DNA of 64,000 nt, taken from positions 5,870 to 69,869 of the forward strand of contig CAYULH010000009.1 of assembly GCA_964445645.1 (NCBI GenBank). The letters are read 5' to 3'. Both the position numbers and the translations under genes were made by a program. Positions 35,195-44,444 of this stretch are shown piece after piece (the stretch's first letter is position 1; each line of letters starts with the position of its first letter). The notes under the pieces were generated by a model. That model searched no databases. It saw nothing but the letters and a program-made list of their open reading frames with translations, and was not told the DNA's origin. The stretch is from Aureispira sp964445645 (GTDB lineage: Bacteria > Bacteroidota > Bacteroidia > Chitinophagales > Saprospiraceae).

Positions 35195-35630
35195 GATTGT
35201 AATATAAGCATTTGAAATATTCTGTAGCAAATATTGGTCATTATAATAACAATCGTAATAGATTGCCATATACCTACCTGATGTATAATTTTAATTATAC
35301 CACTAGTTTAAAAAGATTATTTATAATAATGCCACTTGCTACTAAAAAACTTTATTGTTAGAACACGTTATTAATAGGTAATAGGAGTTGTTAAACTTTT
35401 ACTTTAAATTGTGTGCTCTTATTAGTAAGAAAATCAAAAATAATAAGGATAGTAATAGGCTGGTTAGTTTTTTAGTATTTTTTTGAACGTTTCTTTAGTA
35501 ATTTTTGCTTTATAACTGTTCTGATTGATTTTTCTGCTTATATTTTTGTGGTAATAATCTTGTTTTTAATTACAAACATCTGCCACGCCATCATCTTTTA
35601 TTTTTCTTTGTAAAAAGACACAACTAACTA
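35195..35630. other. Intergenic region between divergent lipoprotein gene and smpB
   Basis: About 435 bases of AT-rich sequence with no frame or hairpin that I can support. Holds the smpB promoter; TTTTTCTTTG near 35600 is a weak candidate. Confidence 0.3.
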
Positions 35631-36092
35631 ATGGACATAAAAAAACACATTGAAATTTTTAACAAAAAAGCTAAATTTGAATACAGTTTTCTATTTACAA
35701 TAGAGGCGGGAATTGTATTGCAAGGCACCGAAATCAAATCTATTCGTGCAGGCAAGGCAAATCTCAGTGATTCGTACTGTGTAATCAAAGCAGGGGAATT
35801 ATTTGTAAATAATTTGCACATTTCAGAATACAAATACGGCACTTACAACAATCATATCCCCAAACGGCCACGCAAATTATTGGTGACAAAACTAGAATTA
35901 CGCAAATTCAAAAACAAAGTCAAAGAACAAGGCTACTCTATTGTTCCCTATCGTTTGTTTATCTCTGAACGTGGATTTGCCAAACTAGAAATAGCGCTAG
36001 CCAAAGGTAAAAAGAGTTATGACAAACGCGAATCTATGAAAGAACGCGACAACAAGCGAACCTTAGACCGTGCTCGAAAAAATTATCAATAA
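35631..36092 (+). CDS. smpB: SsrA-binding protein SmpB
   Basis: 153 residues, normal size. The start KKHIEIFNKKAKFEYSFLFT, the RNA-binding loop GIVLQGTEIKSIRAGKANLSD, ISEYKYGTYNNHIPKRPRKLL, and the C-terminal basic helix LAKGKKSYDKRESMKERDNK are all diagnostic. SmpB carries tmRNA to stalled ribosomes in trans-translation. tmRNA itself was not found in the window. The next gene follows 15 bases later, so smpB is likely co-transcribed with the dipeptidase. Confidence 0.97.
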   Translation: MDIKKHIEIFNKKAKFEYSFLFTIEAGIVLQGTEIKSIRAGKANLSDSYCVIKAGELFVNNLHISEYKYGTYNNHIPKRPRKLLVTKLELRKFKNKVKEQGYSIVPYRLFISERGFAKLEIALAKGKKSYDKRESMKERDNKRTLDRARKNYQ

Positions 36093-36107
36093 GAAGTTAT
36101 TTATGCT

Positions 36108-36863
36108 ATGAAATATTGGCTCTATCCTGTCCTTTGTTTGGTTGTATCTTTTGTTGTTAATGCCTGCCAAACATCTGTACAAGCAGATGATAGAAACAAC
36201 TCCCCCCTGCCCATTGATAGTAGCTTGCTCCTAGCTCCTCCTGCTCCTCCAATTGATAGTTTCTCGCCACCAGCTGCCCCATCGGCCGCCGAGATTGATT
36301 CTATCTTGCGTGGACACGATACGGCTTGGGTCAATATTGAGGATTTATCCACAGAAATAGTATTGGATTTGCGTTATGCAACCACCAATAATTTTATGGA
36401 ATTGCAAATCTATGACTGCCCCAAATGCTTAATGCGTCTGGCCACTGCCAAAGCACTCCTAAAAGCACAAACCGAGCTTCGGAAACAGGGGCTAGGTTTT
36501 AAAATGTTTGATTGTTATCGCCCACAAAGTGCCCAATACAAACTTTGGCAAAAAGTCCCCGACAGACGCTATGTAGCTCCACCATCTAGGGGTTCTATGC
36601 ACAGCCGAGGCGGTGCGCTCGATTTGACACTGATTGACTTAGAGCACCAACAACAACTGGATATGGGTACCCACTACGATTATTTTGGTCCCAAAGCCTA
36701 CTGGGTCAACAAAGATTTGCCTCAATCTGTCTTAGATAATCGTCAATTGCTTCGTAGCACGCTCGAAAAACACGGCTTCAAAACGGTGACCACCGAATGG
36801 TGGCATTTTAACTACAGACGTGCTTGGTTCTCGCTCTCCAACAAACAATGGTCTTGTGATTAG
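36108..36863 (+). CDS. D-alanyl-D-alanine dipeptidase, VanX/DdpX type lipoprotein
   Basis: 251 residues. Lipoprotein-like signal ending VVNAC (Cys20), then a Pro-rich linker (about 25-65) and an M15D peptidase domain. Zinc ligands are visible in SMHSRGGALDLT (His165, Asp172) and EWWHF (His233), with the catalytic Glu230. The upstream FKMFDCYRPQSAQYKLW carries the family Arg. The enzyme splits D-Ala-D-Ala. Here it is most likely for cell-wall recycling rather than vancomycin resistance, because no vanHA partners are present. It lies 15 bases after smpB. Confidence 0.92.
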   Translation: MKYWLYPVLCLVVSFVVNACQTSVQADDRNNSPLPIDSSLLLAPPAPPIDSFSPPAAPSAAEIDSILRGHDTAWVNIEDLSTEIVLDLRYATTNNFMELQIYDCPKCLMRLATAKALLKAQTELRKQGLGFKMFDCYRPQSAQYKLWQKVPDRRYVAPPSRGSMHSRGGALDLTLIDLEHQQQLDMGTHYDYFGPKAYWVNKDLPQSVLDNRQLLRSTLEKHGFKTVTTEWWHFNYRRAWFSLSNKQWSCD

Positions 36864-37111
36864 AACGATTGTGACAACCAAATTTTCATTTAATCGAAGT
36901 GTTAAACATTTGTGAATAAGTTTTTGAGGCCAACTTTTAGGAACTCTTTTTGCACTATCATGCTTGTGGAGTGGCTCAAAAACTGTATTTTGAAGGCTTC
37001 TATACAACTTTCACGTATTTCTAATCGTTCCATTTAGGAACTCTTCAGAAGTGTCAGCCCTTTTGTTTTTTGATAGTAGTTGTTGCCAAGCAACTTTTAA
37101 TAGCTCAATTT
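36864..37111. other. Intergenic region
   Basis: About 250 bases without a gene. GGAACTCTT occurs twice (near 36949 and 37037). No promoter consensus found. Confidence 0.3.
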
Positions 37112-37672
37112 ATGATGAAACGATTACTTTTATTTTCTTTCCTACTTTTAATTCTTGGTTCAATAGCCGAAGAAGTTGCTGCTCAATCGGATAGCATTCC
37201 TCCTCGTCCACTAACCAAACGAGAACGGGACTATTTGGCCTATCAAGACTATGTTGCAACTGTCAATCGGGTCAGTAAAATGTCTAGGGAAGAGAAAAAC
37301 ACCATGAATGAGTGTCCCTTGCACAACTCTAACAAAGAAATGCCCCTGAGCGATAACTACCGTGCCAATGCCTCTGACTACACCACTTGCTATGAATATC
37401 CCTTTGCTTATCAACTCAATTACCGACGATACTGTAGAACATGCACCCGAATTATGGCCAAGGAATATGGTTCTCAAATGCCTAAGATTTCGCGGGCCTC
37501 GGCCGCTACCTTTGAGCGTTGTTCTGTACACAATGTACAGTTGAAAGGAAATCCAGACTATGATCGTATACAGTACGAACGCAACCCAGCAGCAGAAACA
37601 CCCCATGCCAAGCAATATCTATTCAAATATTACTGCAAGTCTTGTACAAAAATTGTTAAAGCACAGGAATAA
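37112..37672 (+). CDS. Secreted protein with two CxxH/CxxC modules (paralogue 1)
   Basis: 186 residues from the ATG at 37112; a frame to 37070 lacks signal character, while MMKRLLLFSFLLLILGSIAEEVAAQ is a good signal peptide. The mature protein contains two related modules: ECPLHN ... YQLNYRRYCRTCTRIMAK and RCSVHN ... AKQYLFKYYCKSCTKI. Spacing between the CxxH and CxxC halves is 36 and 34 residues. Four-ligand Cys/His sets of this kind usually bind zinc or another metal. No named family recognised. Paralogue 2 follows directly on the same strand, 111 bases on, with about half the mature residues identical by eye. Confidence 0.75.
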   Translation: MMKRLLLFSFLLLILGSIAEEVAAQSDSIPPRPLTKRERDYLAYQDYVATVNRVSKMSREEKNTMNECPLHNSNKEMPLSDNYRANASDYTTCYEYPFAYQLNYRRYCRTCTRIMAKEYGSQMPKISRASAATFERCSVHNVQLKGNPDYDRIQYERNPAAETPHAKQYLFKYYCKSCTKIVKAQE

Positions 37673-37783
37673 CCTTACCTTAGATAATTCAAGCTATACA
37701 AAATTTACCTTGAGAGTCCTTATTTCCAGCTCTCTTTATATTTAATAACGAACAACTTCAATCATACAAAAACAATACAATCA

Positions 37784-38350
37784 ATGACTATAAAACGACT
37801 ATTACTATTGTGCTTGTTGGTTACAATGACATTATTAGGCACCACCAACCAAGCTTCGGCACAAAAAGAAAAAAAGGAAAAAGAACCCAAAAAGGTTAAG
37901 GTAGCCAAAGGAAGCGGCAACTCTGTAGCGGCCATTATGGTACAATTGAGCAGTACCACCAGAGAAGAAAAAAATACAATGGATCGCTGCCCCTTGCACA
38001 ACCGACACATGAGCCTAAGCGATAATTATCGTGCTGATGCCTCTGATTATACCCCCGGTGAGGAGTACCCTTTTGCCTATCAGCTCAATTATCGTCGTTA
38101 TTGCAATGTGTGTACACGCATCATGGCCAAGGAAGCCAAGGCTTTTGAGGAAGAAGACAAAGAAGCTAACAAGGAAAAGGCGACCTTTGAACGTTGTGAA
38201 TTGCACGCTACAGCCCTCAAAGGCAACCCTGACCACAGCAAAAACGATTACGAAAAAAATCCGTCGCCAGAAATGCCTCATGCCAAGCAATATTTGTTCA
38301 AGAATTATTGTAAAGTATGCACCAAAGTATACAAGATTAAGAACCCATAA
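37784..38350 (+). CDS. Secreted protein with two CxxH/CxxC modules (paralogue 2)
   Basis: 188 residues. Signal peptide MTIKRLLLLCLLVTMTLLGT to NQASAQ, then a Lys-rich stretch. Module 1 has Cys69, His72, Cys107 and Cys110. Module 2 has Cys138, His141, Cys176 and Cys179. Both are CxxH-x34-CxxC exactly, so the protein is an internal duplication. Shared blocks with paralogue 1 include REEKNTM, LSDNYRA, YPFAYQLNYRRYC and PHAKQYLFK. Likely a periplasmic or surface metal-binding protein. It is followed 49 bases later by a membrane-anchored gene, so possibly one cluster. Confidence 0.78.
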   Translation: MTIKRLLLLCLLVTMTLLGTTNQASAQKEKKEKEPKKVKVAKGSGNSVAAIMVQLSSTTREEKNTMDRCPLHNRHMSLSDNYRADASDYTPGEEYPFAYQLNYRRYCNVCTRIMAKEAKAFEEEDKEANKEKATFERCELHATALKGNPDHSKNDYEKNPSPEMPHAKQYLFKNYCKVCTKVYKIKNP

Positions 38351-38399
38351 GAAACTTGCTTGTACAAATTACTCCTAACAGAACACGACAATACACACT

Positions 38400-39041
38400 A
38401 TGAATACGGTTATCATTCTGGTACTCCTTGCCATTGTAGTTGGCCTTTACTTCTTGGCCAAGTTCTTACGCAATGTACAACCTACAGGAGATGAAGTTGA
38501 AGACGATTTGGTGACGCTCAAAAAAAGCGTGGCACAGTTCAAGGGGGGCTTTATGCCTTGGACAGAAGAAATGTCGCCCAAGCAAATGGAAGAAATCATG
38601 GATAAAGATCAAAAACACTCTGGTAGTGGGGTATTCTTATCCAATACAGGCGATCCTATTTTTGCCTACGCTTTTCGCAAATACATAGGGCCGGGCCGTA
38701 ATGCTGTACTCTACATTCTTTCTATGGATCACGAGTATATTTTTAGAATTACCAACAAAGGTACAGAAGTGACGGTAGATGATGTCAAACAAGGCTTGAT
38801 TAGAGAAAATGGGGTCTTTTATGATGTCCGAAATGACGAAGTAGCCAAACTGAAAAGACATGGTGCTAGTAGTATCAACAAAATATTTATTGGAGAAGAG
38901 GAGGTCGCCAAAATTGCCCTGCCCGATGCGATTGCACACAAGGCCGTAGAAGTAACCAAAATAGATTTAAGTCCGCTAGAGCAAGAACGAGTACGCACCA
39001 TCGCTATTTATGACTTGATAGAAAATATGATTAAGGACTAA
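38400..39041 (+). CDS. Membrane-anchored hypothetical protein
   Basis: 213 residues. One N-terminal helix (MNTVIILVLLAIVVGLYFLAKFL) followed by a soluble domain, topologically suited to a cytosolic or periplasmic face. The soluble part has beta-strand blocks (GSGVFLSNTGDPIFAYAF, AVLYILSMDHEYIFRITNKG) and ends with helical PLEQERVRTIAIYDLIENM. Not recognised. It follows the two Cys/His paralogues by 49 bases and has a strong bidirectional terminator after it. Confidence 0.68.
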   Translation: MNTVIILVLLAIVVGLYFLAKFLRNVQPTGDEVEDDLVTLKKSVAQFKGGFMPWTEEMSPKQMEEIMDKDQKHSGSGVFLSNTGDPIFAYAFRKYIGPGRNAVLYILSMDHEYIFRITNKGTEVTVDDVKQGLIRENGVFYDVRNDEVAKLKRHGASSINKIFIGEEEVAKIALPDAIAHKAVEVTKIDLSPLEQERVRTIAIYDLIENMIKD

Positions 39042-39065
39042 ATCATTGCGCTCTACCCAATACCA

Positions 39066-39106
39066 AAGCAGCTATGAAGGACACACCTTCATAGCTGCTT
39101 ATTTTT
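39066..39106. terminator. Bidirectional terminator
   Basis: A perfect 15-base stem (AAGCAGCTATGAAGG and complement) with loop ACACA and a T-rich tail between convergent genes. Confidence 0.88.
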
Positions 39107-39129
39107 TATGACAATAAATAATAAAATTT

Positions 39130-39714
39130 CTATTCACTAAGAACTGTAGCCAATTCGTCCAATGCTTGTGTGAGTGCAATCCCAAACTCTAAGATCATTT
39201 GTAATTGTTGTTGGCGTGCTGCCGTATCGGGCAACCAAGCCCACTGCACATACAGACGCTGACGTTCGAGCACCAATTCTACTGCATCCAACAATTGGAA
39301 TACCGATAAATAAGAAGGAATAGTCTGCAATAAGTCTTCTGCTAAAGCTGGTTGATTGCTTTGCAAATGCCAAGGTTGCCAAACAGGATTTTTTGACAAA
39401 GGGCTACAATCTAACCGTTTTTTTTGCACTTGTTTTTGGTCAGGATGTTGAGCCAATATAGACAACCAATGGGGGTTTTCACAAGCTACAATCAATTCTG
39501 TTTTTTGTACACGCATTTTCTCCTTCAAGGCATTTTCATAAAAACTGAGTGTTATTCCATTCCCTTGAGCAATATAACTGTAAGCATGTTGGTACTTACC
39601 ATCCTGTTGTTTGATAGTCCAATGGCTAATATCCTCTCCTATGTGAGCTACTAAATTGGGAAGCACACTATTAAGGTCTGCGTGTGTTTCTTTGGCAAAA
39701 AAACGATGCAACAT
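39130..39714 (-). CDS. Hypothetical cytoplasmic protein
   Basis: 194 residues, no signal or membrane segment. The N-terminal half has mixed strands (HWTIKQQDGKYQHAYSYIAQ, MRVQKTELIVACENPHW) and the C-terminal half is helical with Leu/Gln-rich runs (LLDAVELVLERQRLYVQWAW, ARQQQLQMILEFGIALTQAL). Not recognised. Single gene, terminated by the shared hairpin. Confidence 0.6.
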   Translation of the reverse strand: MLHRFFAKETHADLNSVLPNLVAHIGEDISHWTIKQQDGKYQHAYSYIAQGNGITLSFYENALKEKMRVQKTELIVACENPHWLSILAQHPDQKQVQKKRLDCSPLSKNPVWQPWHLQSNQPALAEDLLQTIPSYLSVFQLLDAVELVLERQRLYVQWAWLPDTAARQQQLQMILEFGIALTQALDELATVLSE

Positions 39715-39964
39715 AAAAATTTTATTCTTTATACAACTAACTTTCTAGTGGTTGTAAACAAAGAAGCTGGTCGAACAACTTCAACAATTGGTTCCAATAA
39801 AACTAATATACTAATTTGCCAGCAAAGCTACAAGTTTGTATTCAAGATATGTTTTTCTGTAAGAATTTTTCACTGCTTTTATTTACCAACCTTCTCACGC
39901 CAACTGCATTCATCCAAGCATCATTCAGTAGTACACTATTCTTAACTATAACCATTGCACCAAC

Positions 39965-40540
39965 ATGATTCTAAAACTACTCCTTTGTATCTGCACGCTA
40001 CTTTTTATTAATATTCAAACATCCTACACACAATTGGTTCACATTCCTGACCCCAATTTCAAAGCCTGCCTGCTCAAAGACAAATCCATCAATACCAATA
40101 GAGACAACGAAATTCAACTAGCTGAGGCTGAAGCCTTCAAAGGCATACTCCATTGTCATAAAGAAAATATCCAAGATCTCACAGGTATAGAAGCCTTCAT
40201 TAATATCACTGCCCTCAATTGTGCCCACAACCAACTCACCTATCTAAACCTCTATGCCAATACTCAATTGGAAAGGCTCTATTGTAACAACAACCAACTC
40301 ACCCAACTAAACCTACAGCACAACCCCCAATTGATTTCCATCATCTGCAACCACAATCAACTTACTTATCTATCTATTAAGAATGGTCATAACAAAAAGA
40401 TTAGATGGCTGAATGTAGATGGTAATTATCAGTTGGATTGCATGGTAGTAGATGATCCTCAATATTCTACCAAAACTTGGCGTTTTGATGGCACTCGATT
40501 TGGTGGAGTGTATGCTGTTGAATGTGAAGGGAAGTATTGA
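39965..40540 (+). CDS. Secreted leucine-rich-repeat-like protein
   Basis: 191 residues. Signal peptide MILKLLLCICTLLFINIQTSYTQ, then a calcium-binding-like NTNRDNEIQLAEA loop, then three to four short LRR-type units of the Bacteroidota kind (LTGIEAFINITALNCAHNQL, TYLNLYANTQLERLYCNNNQ, LTQLNLQHNPQLISIICNHN). Exported and possibly surface-displayed for protein contacts. It has no T9SS sorting tail and is shorter than typical relatives, so it may be a truncated form. The dispersed repeat cluster begins right after it. Confidence 0.78.
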   Translation: MILKLLLCICTLLFINIQTSYTQLVHIPDPNFKACLLKDKSINTNRDNEIQLAEAEAFKGILHCHKENIQDLTGIEAFINITALNCAHNQLTYLNLYANTQLERLYCNNNQLTQLNLQHNPQLISIICNHNQLTYLSIKNGHNKKIRWLNVDGNYQLDCMVVDDPQYSTKTWRFDGTRFGGVYAVECEGKY

Positions 40541-40654
40541 GGTGTGTGTTAGAATTATAAAACATCAGGTCATAACCATTCCTTCTCTTTGGGTAAGGTT
40601 GTTAAATTCTAAATTGTGCTGTAAACCCTTTGTTTCAAGGACTATCAACTAGTC

Positions 40655-40882
40655 CTGAAAGGCAGGGCTGTTAAGTTCTGGAAAAAACAATCTGAAGGCT
40701 GCTGGAAAAAATCCCGAAGGGATGATATTATTGTAATAACGAATATCCAATACAGGTTTAAATCCTGAAAGGATGCCATTATTACTATACAAGATAACAA
40801 TGTCACTCCTTCGGAGTTAAAAACTGGGCTAAAACACAAAGCTATAATCATATCATCCCTTCGGGATTTATAGCCCCACTCC
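40655..40882 (+). repeat. Dispersed repeat cluster, copy 2
   Basis: Matches the reverse complement of 7960-8240: CAGGGCTGTTAAGTTCTGGA, then a GCTGCTGGAAAAA block, CCCGAAGGGATGATATTATT, a CCTGAAAGGATG unit, CACTCCTTCGGAGT and CATCCCTTCGGGAT. Lies between the LRR-like gene and the CHAT gene. No coding frame of interest. Confidence 0.65.
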
Positions 40883-40920
40883 TCAAAAAAGCCCAACAAA
40901 CTCCTATCTCCTCCCAGTCC

Positions 40921-40952
40921 TTGTCACAAACAATGCTTCTTTTATAACTTTG
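40921..40952 (+). promoter_or_regulatory. Promoter of the CHAT gene
   Basis: TTG (40921-40923), a 21-base spacer and TAACTTTG (40945-40952). A second, poorer box TATCTTTA lies at 40976-40983. Either gives a leader of about 30-60 bases before the ATG at 41018. Confidence 0.45.
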
Positions 40953-41017
40953 AAGAAAATAAGCAAAAAAATTCCTATCTTTAACAAGCCCCTTCCCTAT
41001 ACCTAGTTTCTCCCATT

Positions 41018-44000
41018 ATGAATAGAGCATATCCACTGTTGTACAGCTTGTTATTGCTGTTGGTTGGCTTATGGCACAGCCCCCAAAGCAAAGCGCAAAC
41101 CATTGAGCAAGCCCAAACTTGGGCCAAAGAAGCAGAGCAAGCCATTTTTAATGCCAGTGACTTGGAACAAGCCCTAACCTTGAACCAAAAAGCAGCCCTT
41201 GTTTTCCAAAAAGCAGGGGCAGAGGAAGGCGTATGCCACACACAGCTCAATGCCATTGCCGCCCAGCTCCAACGCAACCAATTTAAACAAGCATGGACAG
41301 CCCTGCAAGCACTCTCCCAAACCTCCAAGCTAGAAGGAAAACGCAACCAAGGGCTATTCTTAAACAATCAAGCTTGGGCCTTGTGGGGCCTGACTCAATA
41401 TCCAGAGGCATTGATAATAGCCGATAGTGCCGCCCAATATTGGCAACAACAGCAAGAGGCCGAGCAATATAGTTATGCCCTACTTTTGGGGGCTTTTGCT
41501 ATTTATTATGATAAGAAAAACAACCTGCTAGGCTTAGAAAAACATATACAGCAATTGGAGCAAATACTCCAACAACAAGTCTCTCCTACTCGCTTGGTAA
41601 CACGCCATTTTTACCAATTGCAAAGTGCTATACAACGCCAACAAGGCCACATTGACCAAGCTATCGAGTACAGCTTAAAAGGATTGGAATACGAGCAACA
41701 AGCCCTAAACATCAGCCAACAAGCCCGAGATTCCAATCGGGTGGCCAAAAACTATAGCCAATTGGGCAAGCTGTATGCAGATAATGGGGCATTGGAACAA
41801 AGTATTGGTTATTACAAAAGGGCTTTTGATTGGTATGAACAACTGCAAAATTATGGCGAATTGCTCAAGCTTTCTATGCGCCTAAGCCAATTGCTACACC
41901 GACTAAAAAACTTTGCTCAAGCCAAGTTTTATGCCTCTAGCCTCAAGCTGTATTGGCCTCAAGTGCCCAGCAATCCTATTTGGCAAAAACGCAACAGCAT
42001 CTTTCAGCACATAGCAGTGGCCTATTATTATCAATATTTTGGCTACCACGATTCCTTGTTGGTTTATTATGATAAACAATTGCCTTATATCCAAAAATAC
42101 CAACTGGGAGTAGACAAAGCCTATCGAAATATTGGCAAATCGGCCACTATACTCAAGCAATATTCCACCGCCCAAAAGGCTTATGAGGCAGCCCTGCAAT
42201 ACACCAACCAGCATTATGCACAAAAAGGCAGCAAGCCAGCCGAATTGTACTGGAAATTGGGACAAATTGCCTTGTTACAACAAGCGCCCGACAAAGCCAT
42301 TGCCTGCTTTGACCAAGCTATTGCAGCCATTCTACAACGAACAGCTCCCAAAGATGGCTCTTTAATAGATCCTGAATTGTTTTCTGATAAAGCACTGGCG
42401 GTCAACATCTATCGAGCAAGAGGCAATTTGTATTTTAATCAAAAAAATTATGTGCAAGCTCAACAAGATTTTGATCAATTGATTGCCTTGGCTCATTTCT
42501 TACGGGATCATTATACCGGCTTGCGTTCCAAGTTTTCGTCTGCCCGACAATTGCGTTCTGTTTATGAAAAAGCTGCTTTTTGTGTTTGGCAACAGCAGGG
42601 CAACCAAGCCCCTCAAACGGTAGAGCAAATCTTTCATTATGCAGAGAGCAGCAAGGGGAGTTTGTTGTACGAGCATTTGATTAAATTTAGAAATCAATAT
42701 GCCCATGCAGGGGTGGGCATACCCGATAGTTTGTTGCAACAAGAGGAAGGGCTTTTGTTGCAAATTGCCTATTATCAAGAAAAGGAACGAACGGCCAAAC
42801 TCAATCAAGAAACCAAACGGGCACGGCTTTATTTTGATAAAGTTTTTGCGTTGCAACAACAATTGCAGACGCTAGAACGCCACTTGGAACAAACTTATCC
42901 GCATTACAAAACATGGGATCACGGCCGTTCTCAAACCCCCAACTTGAGCAAGTTGCAAGCTGCTCTCCATCCTAATCAGGTATTGGTAGAGTACTTTATC
43001 ACCCATACTCACTGCTTTATTATTTACATCAGCCAAAAGGAAAGTATTCTAAAAGTAGTGCCCAAACATGCCCAAGGACGATTTGAGAAAAAGGTAGAGC
43101 AATTGCACTATTTGCTCTCCCACATTGAGTTGGCTCAAGAGGATTCGACCAGTTATGATAAATTGGTAGAAAATGCCCATTGGTTTTATACGCATTATTT
43201 GGAGCATCCTATTCTAAAGGGCAAAAAAGAATTGCTCTTACTGCCCGACCAAGCACTGCATTATATTCCTTTTGAGGTCTTGCTCACCAAGGAAGCAAGC
43301 AGCAATATCAAGAACTACAGCAAGCTGCCCTACTTGCTCAAGGATTATGCCTTGCACTACCATTATTCGGCCGCCCTCTTCTTGCACACCCAAGCCCAAC
43401 AAAATACCCAATCGGGCAAGGTTTTGGGTTTTGCGGCCACCTATGGCACGCAAAATGACTACTTGGCCCTCTCGCCGGCTCTACGCAAAGAGCGCAGCAA
43501 GGCAGAAGTAGAAACCCACAACTATTCCCTGCCCATCCCCGGCACTATGGATGAACTCCTGTTCTTGCAAAAGAACTTCAAAGGAGATTTTTTTGCTGGA
43601 GAATTGGCCAATGAACGGCAATTTAAGCAGCAGTTTGGCACACAGGATTATGGCGTGGTACACTTGGCCATGCACGGCACTATTGATTACAACCAGCCGG
43701 CTTATTCCTCCTTGGTATTTACCGAAAATTTGGACAGCTTGGAAGACAACTTGCTCTATGTCTACGAAACCCAACACCTCAATGGGCAACAGGCCAATTT
43801 GGTGGTGCTGTCGGCTTGCAAAACAGGCTATGGGCGCAATGTGGAGGGCGAGGGCATCATCTCGCTCGGCCGAAGTTTTATGCACGCAGGCGTGCCGAGT
43901 GTGGTCATGACCCTGTGGGAACTCAATGATGCGGCCAGCATCCGCCTCATGTCCAATTTCTACGCTCTGCTCTCACAGGGCCTCTCCAAAAACGAGGCAC

Positions 44001-44197
44001 TCCGCCAAGCCAAACTCCAATACCTGAACGACAATCAGGGTATTACTGCTCATCCCTTTTTCTGGGCTAGTCCGATCTTGATTGGAAATACCAAGGGTAT
44101 TCCTGTGGAGCAACGCCAGCAGCCTTGGATGCTTTGGGCATTGTTGGGAGGGCTGGGTGTTGGGGTAGTGGTTTCTTGGCGGGTGTTTGGGGGGTAG
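41018..44197 (+). CDS. TPR-CHAT protease-like protein, exported and membrane-anchored
   Basis: 1059 residues. Signal peptide MNRAYPLLYSLLLLLVGLW to SKAQ. A long TPR/helical repeat region (about 25-600) follows. After a coiled segment, a CHAT (caspase HetF-associated) domain spans about 690-1020. Its catalytic dyad is visible: His886 in VVHLAMHGTIDY and Cys934 in VVLSACKTGYG, in family context GRNVEGEGIISLGRSFMHAG. A final hydrophobic helix (WALLGGLGVGVVVSWRVF) anchors the C-terminus. CHAT proteins are caspase-like proteases, some acting in defence. In Bacteroidota many are exported orphans like this one and their targets are unknown. Single gene. Confidence 0.93.
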   Translation: MNRAYPLLYSLLLLLVGLWHSPQSKAQTIEQAQTWAKEAEQAIFNASDLEQALTLNQKAALVFQKAGAEEGVCHTQLNAIAAQLQRNQFKQAWTALQALSQTSKLEGKRNQGLFLNNQAWALWGLTQYPEALIIADSAAQYWQQQQEAEQYSYALLLGAFAIYYDKKNNLLGLEKHIQQLEQILQQQVSPTRLVTRHFYQLQSAIQRQQGHIDQAIEYSLKGLEYEQQALNISQQARDSNRVAKNYSQLGKLYADNGALEQSIGYYKRAFDWYEQLQNYGELLKLSMRLSQLLHRLKNFAQAKFYASSLKLYWPQVPSNPIWQKRNSIFQHIAVAYYYQYFGYHDSLLVYYDKQLPYIQKYQLGVDKAYRNIGKSATILKQYSTAQKAYEAALQYTNQHYAQKGSKPAELYWKLGQIALLQQAPDKAIACFDQAIAAILQRTAPKDGSLIDPELFSDKALAVNIYRARGNLYFNQKNYVQAQQDFDQLIALAHFLRDHYTGLRSKFSSARQLRSVYEKAAFCVWQQQGNQAPQTVEQIFHYAESSKGSLLYEHLIKFRNQYAHAGVGIPDSLLQQEEGLLLQIAYYQEKERTAKLNQETKRARLYFDKVFALQQQLQTLERHLEQTYPHYKTWDHGRSQTPNLSKLQAALHPNQVLVEYFITHTHCFIIYISQKESILKVVPKHAQGRFEKKVEQLHYLLSHIELAQEDSTSYDKLVENAHWFYTHYLEHPILKGKKELLLLPDQALHYIPFEVLLTKEASSNIKNYSKLPYLLKDYALHYHYSAALFLHTQAQQNTQSGKVLGFAATYGTQNDYLALSPALRKERSKAEVETHNYSLPIPGTMDELLFLQKNFKGDFFAGELANERQFKQQFGTQDYGVVHLAMHGTIDYNQPAYSSLVFTENLDSLEDNLLYVYETQHLNGQQANLVVLSACKTGYGRNVEGEGIISLGRSFMHAGVPSVVMTLWELNDAASIRLMSNFYALLSQGLSKNEALRQAKLQYLNDNQGITAHPFFWASPILIGNTKGIPVEQRQQPWMLWALLGGLGVGVVVSWRVFGG

Positions 44198-44306
44198 AAT
44201 AATGAGGATAATCCAGTGGACACTATAATTCCAACATACCATGCTCAAAAAGACGTGAAATATATACTTTACCTAAAAAGACTTTTTTTTAAAAAAATAA
44301 CATACA

Positions 44307-44444
44307 ATGAAATATCTTTTAAGTACATTTTTAGTTCTTGGTATGCTTCTACTTTTGTGAATCTCTGTACAGCAAATAGCCAAGGCATTAAACATATCAG
44401 AGGAAAAAGTACAGTGGATTATCCAAAATGAGCAGAATAAATAG
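44307..44444 (+). pseudogene. Degraded small ORF with in-frame TGA
   Basis: ATG at 44307 gives the signal-like MKYLLSTFLVLGMLLLL, then TGA at 44358-44360. The same frame continues SVQQIAKALNISEEKVQWII after one Ile codon, then QNEQNK and a TAG at 44442-44444. The second half resembles the recognition helix of a helix-turn-helix. Most simply a broken remnant of a 45-codon gene. Chance is possible. Confidence 0.35.

Noticed and set aside
36108..36863. Vancomycin resistance module
   Set aside because: Only the VanX-type dipeptidase is present; no vanH or vanA partner, and smpB is the neighbour. Cell-wall recycling is more likely.
43481..43885. 134-codon minus-strand frame
   Set aside because: Antisense to the CHAT catalytic region, where constrained codons create long shadow frames.
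44358..44360. TGA as selenocysteine codon
   Set aside because: No SECIS-like hairpin directly downstream and the flanking peptide has no redox context.
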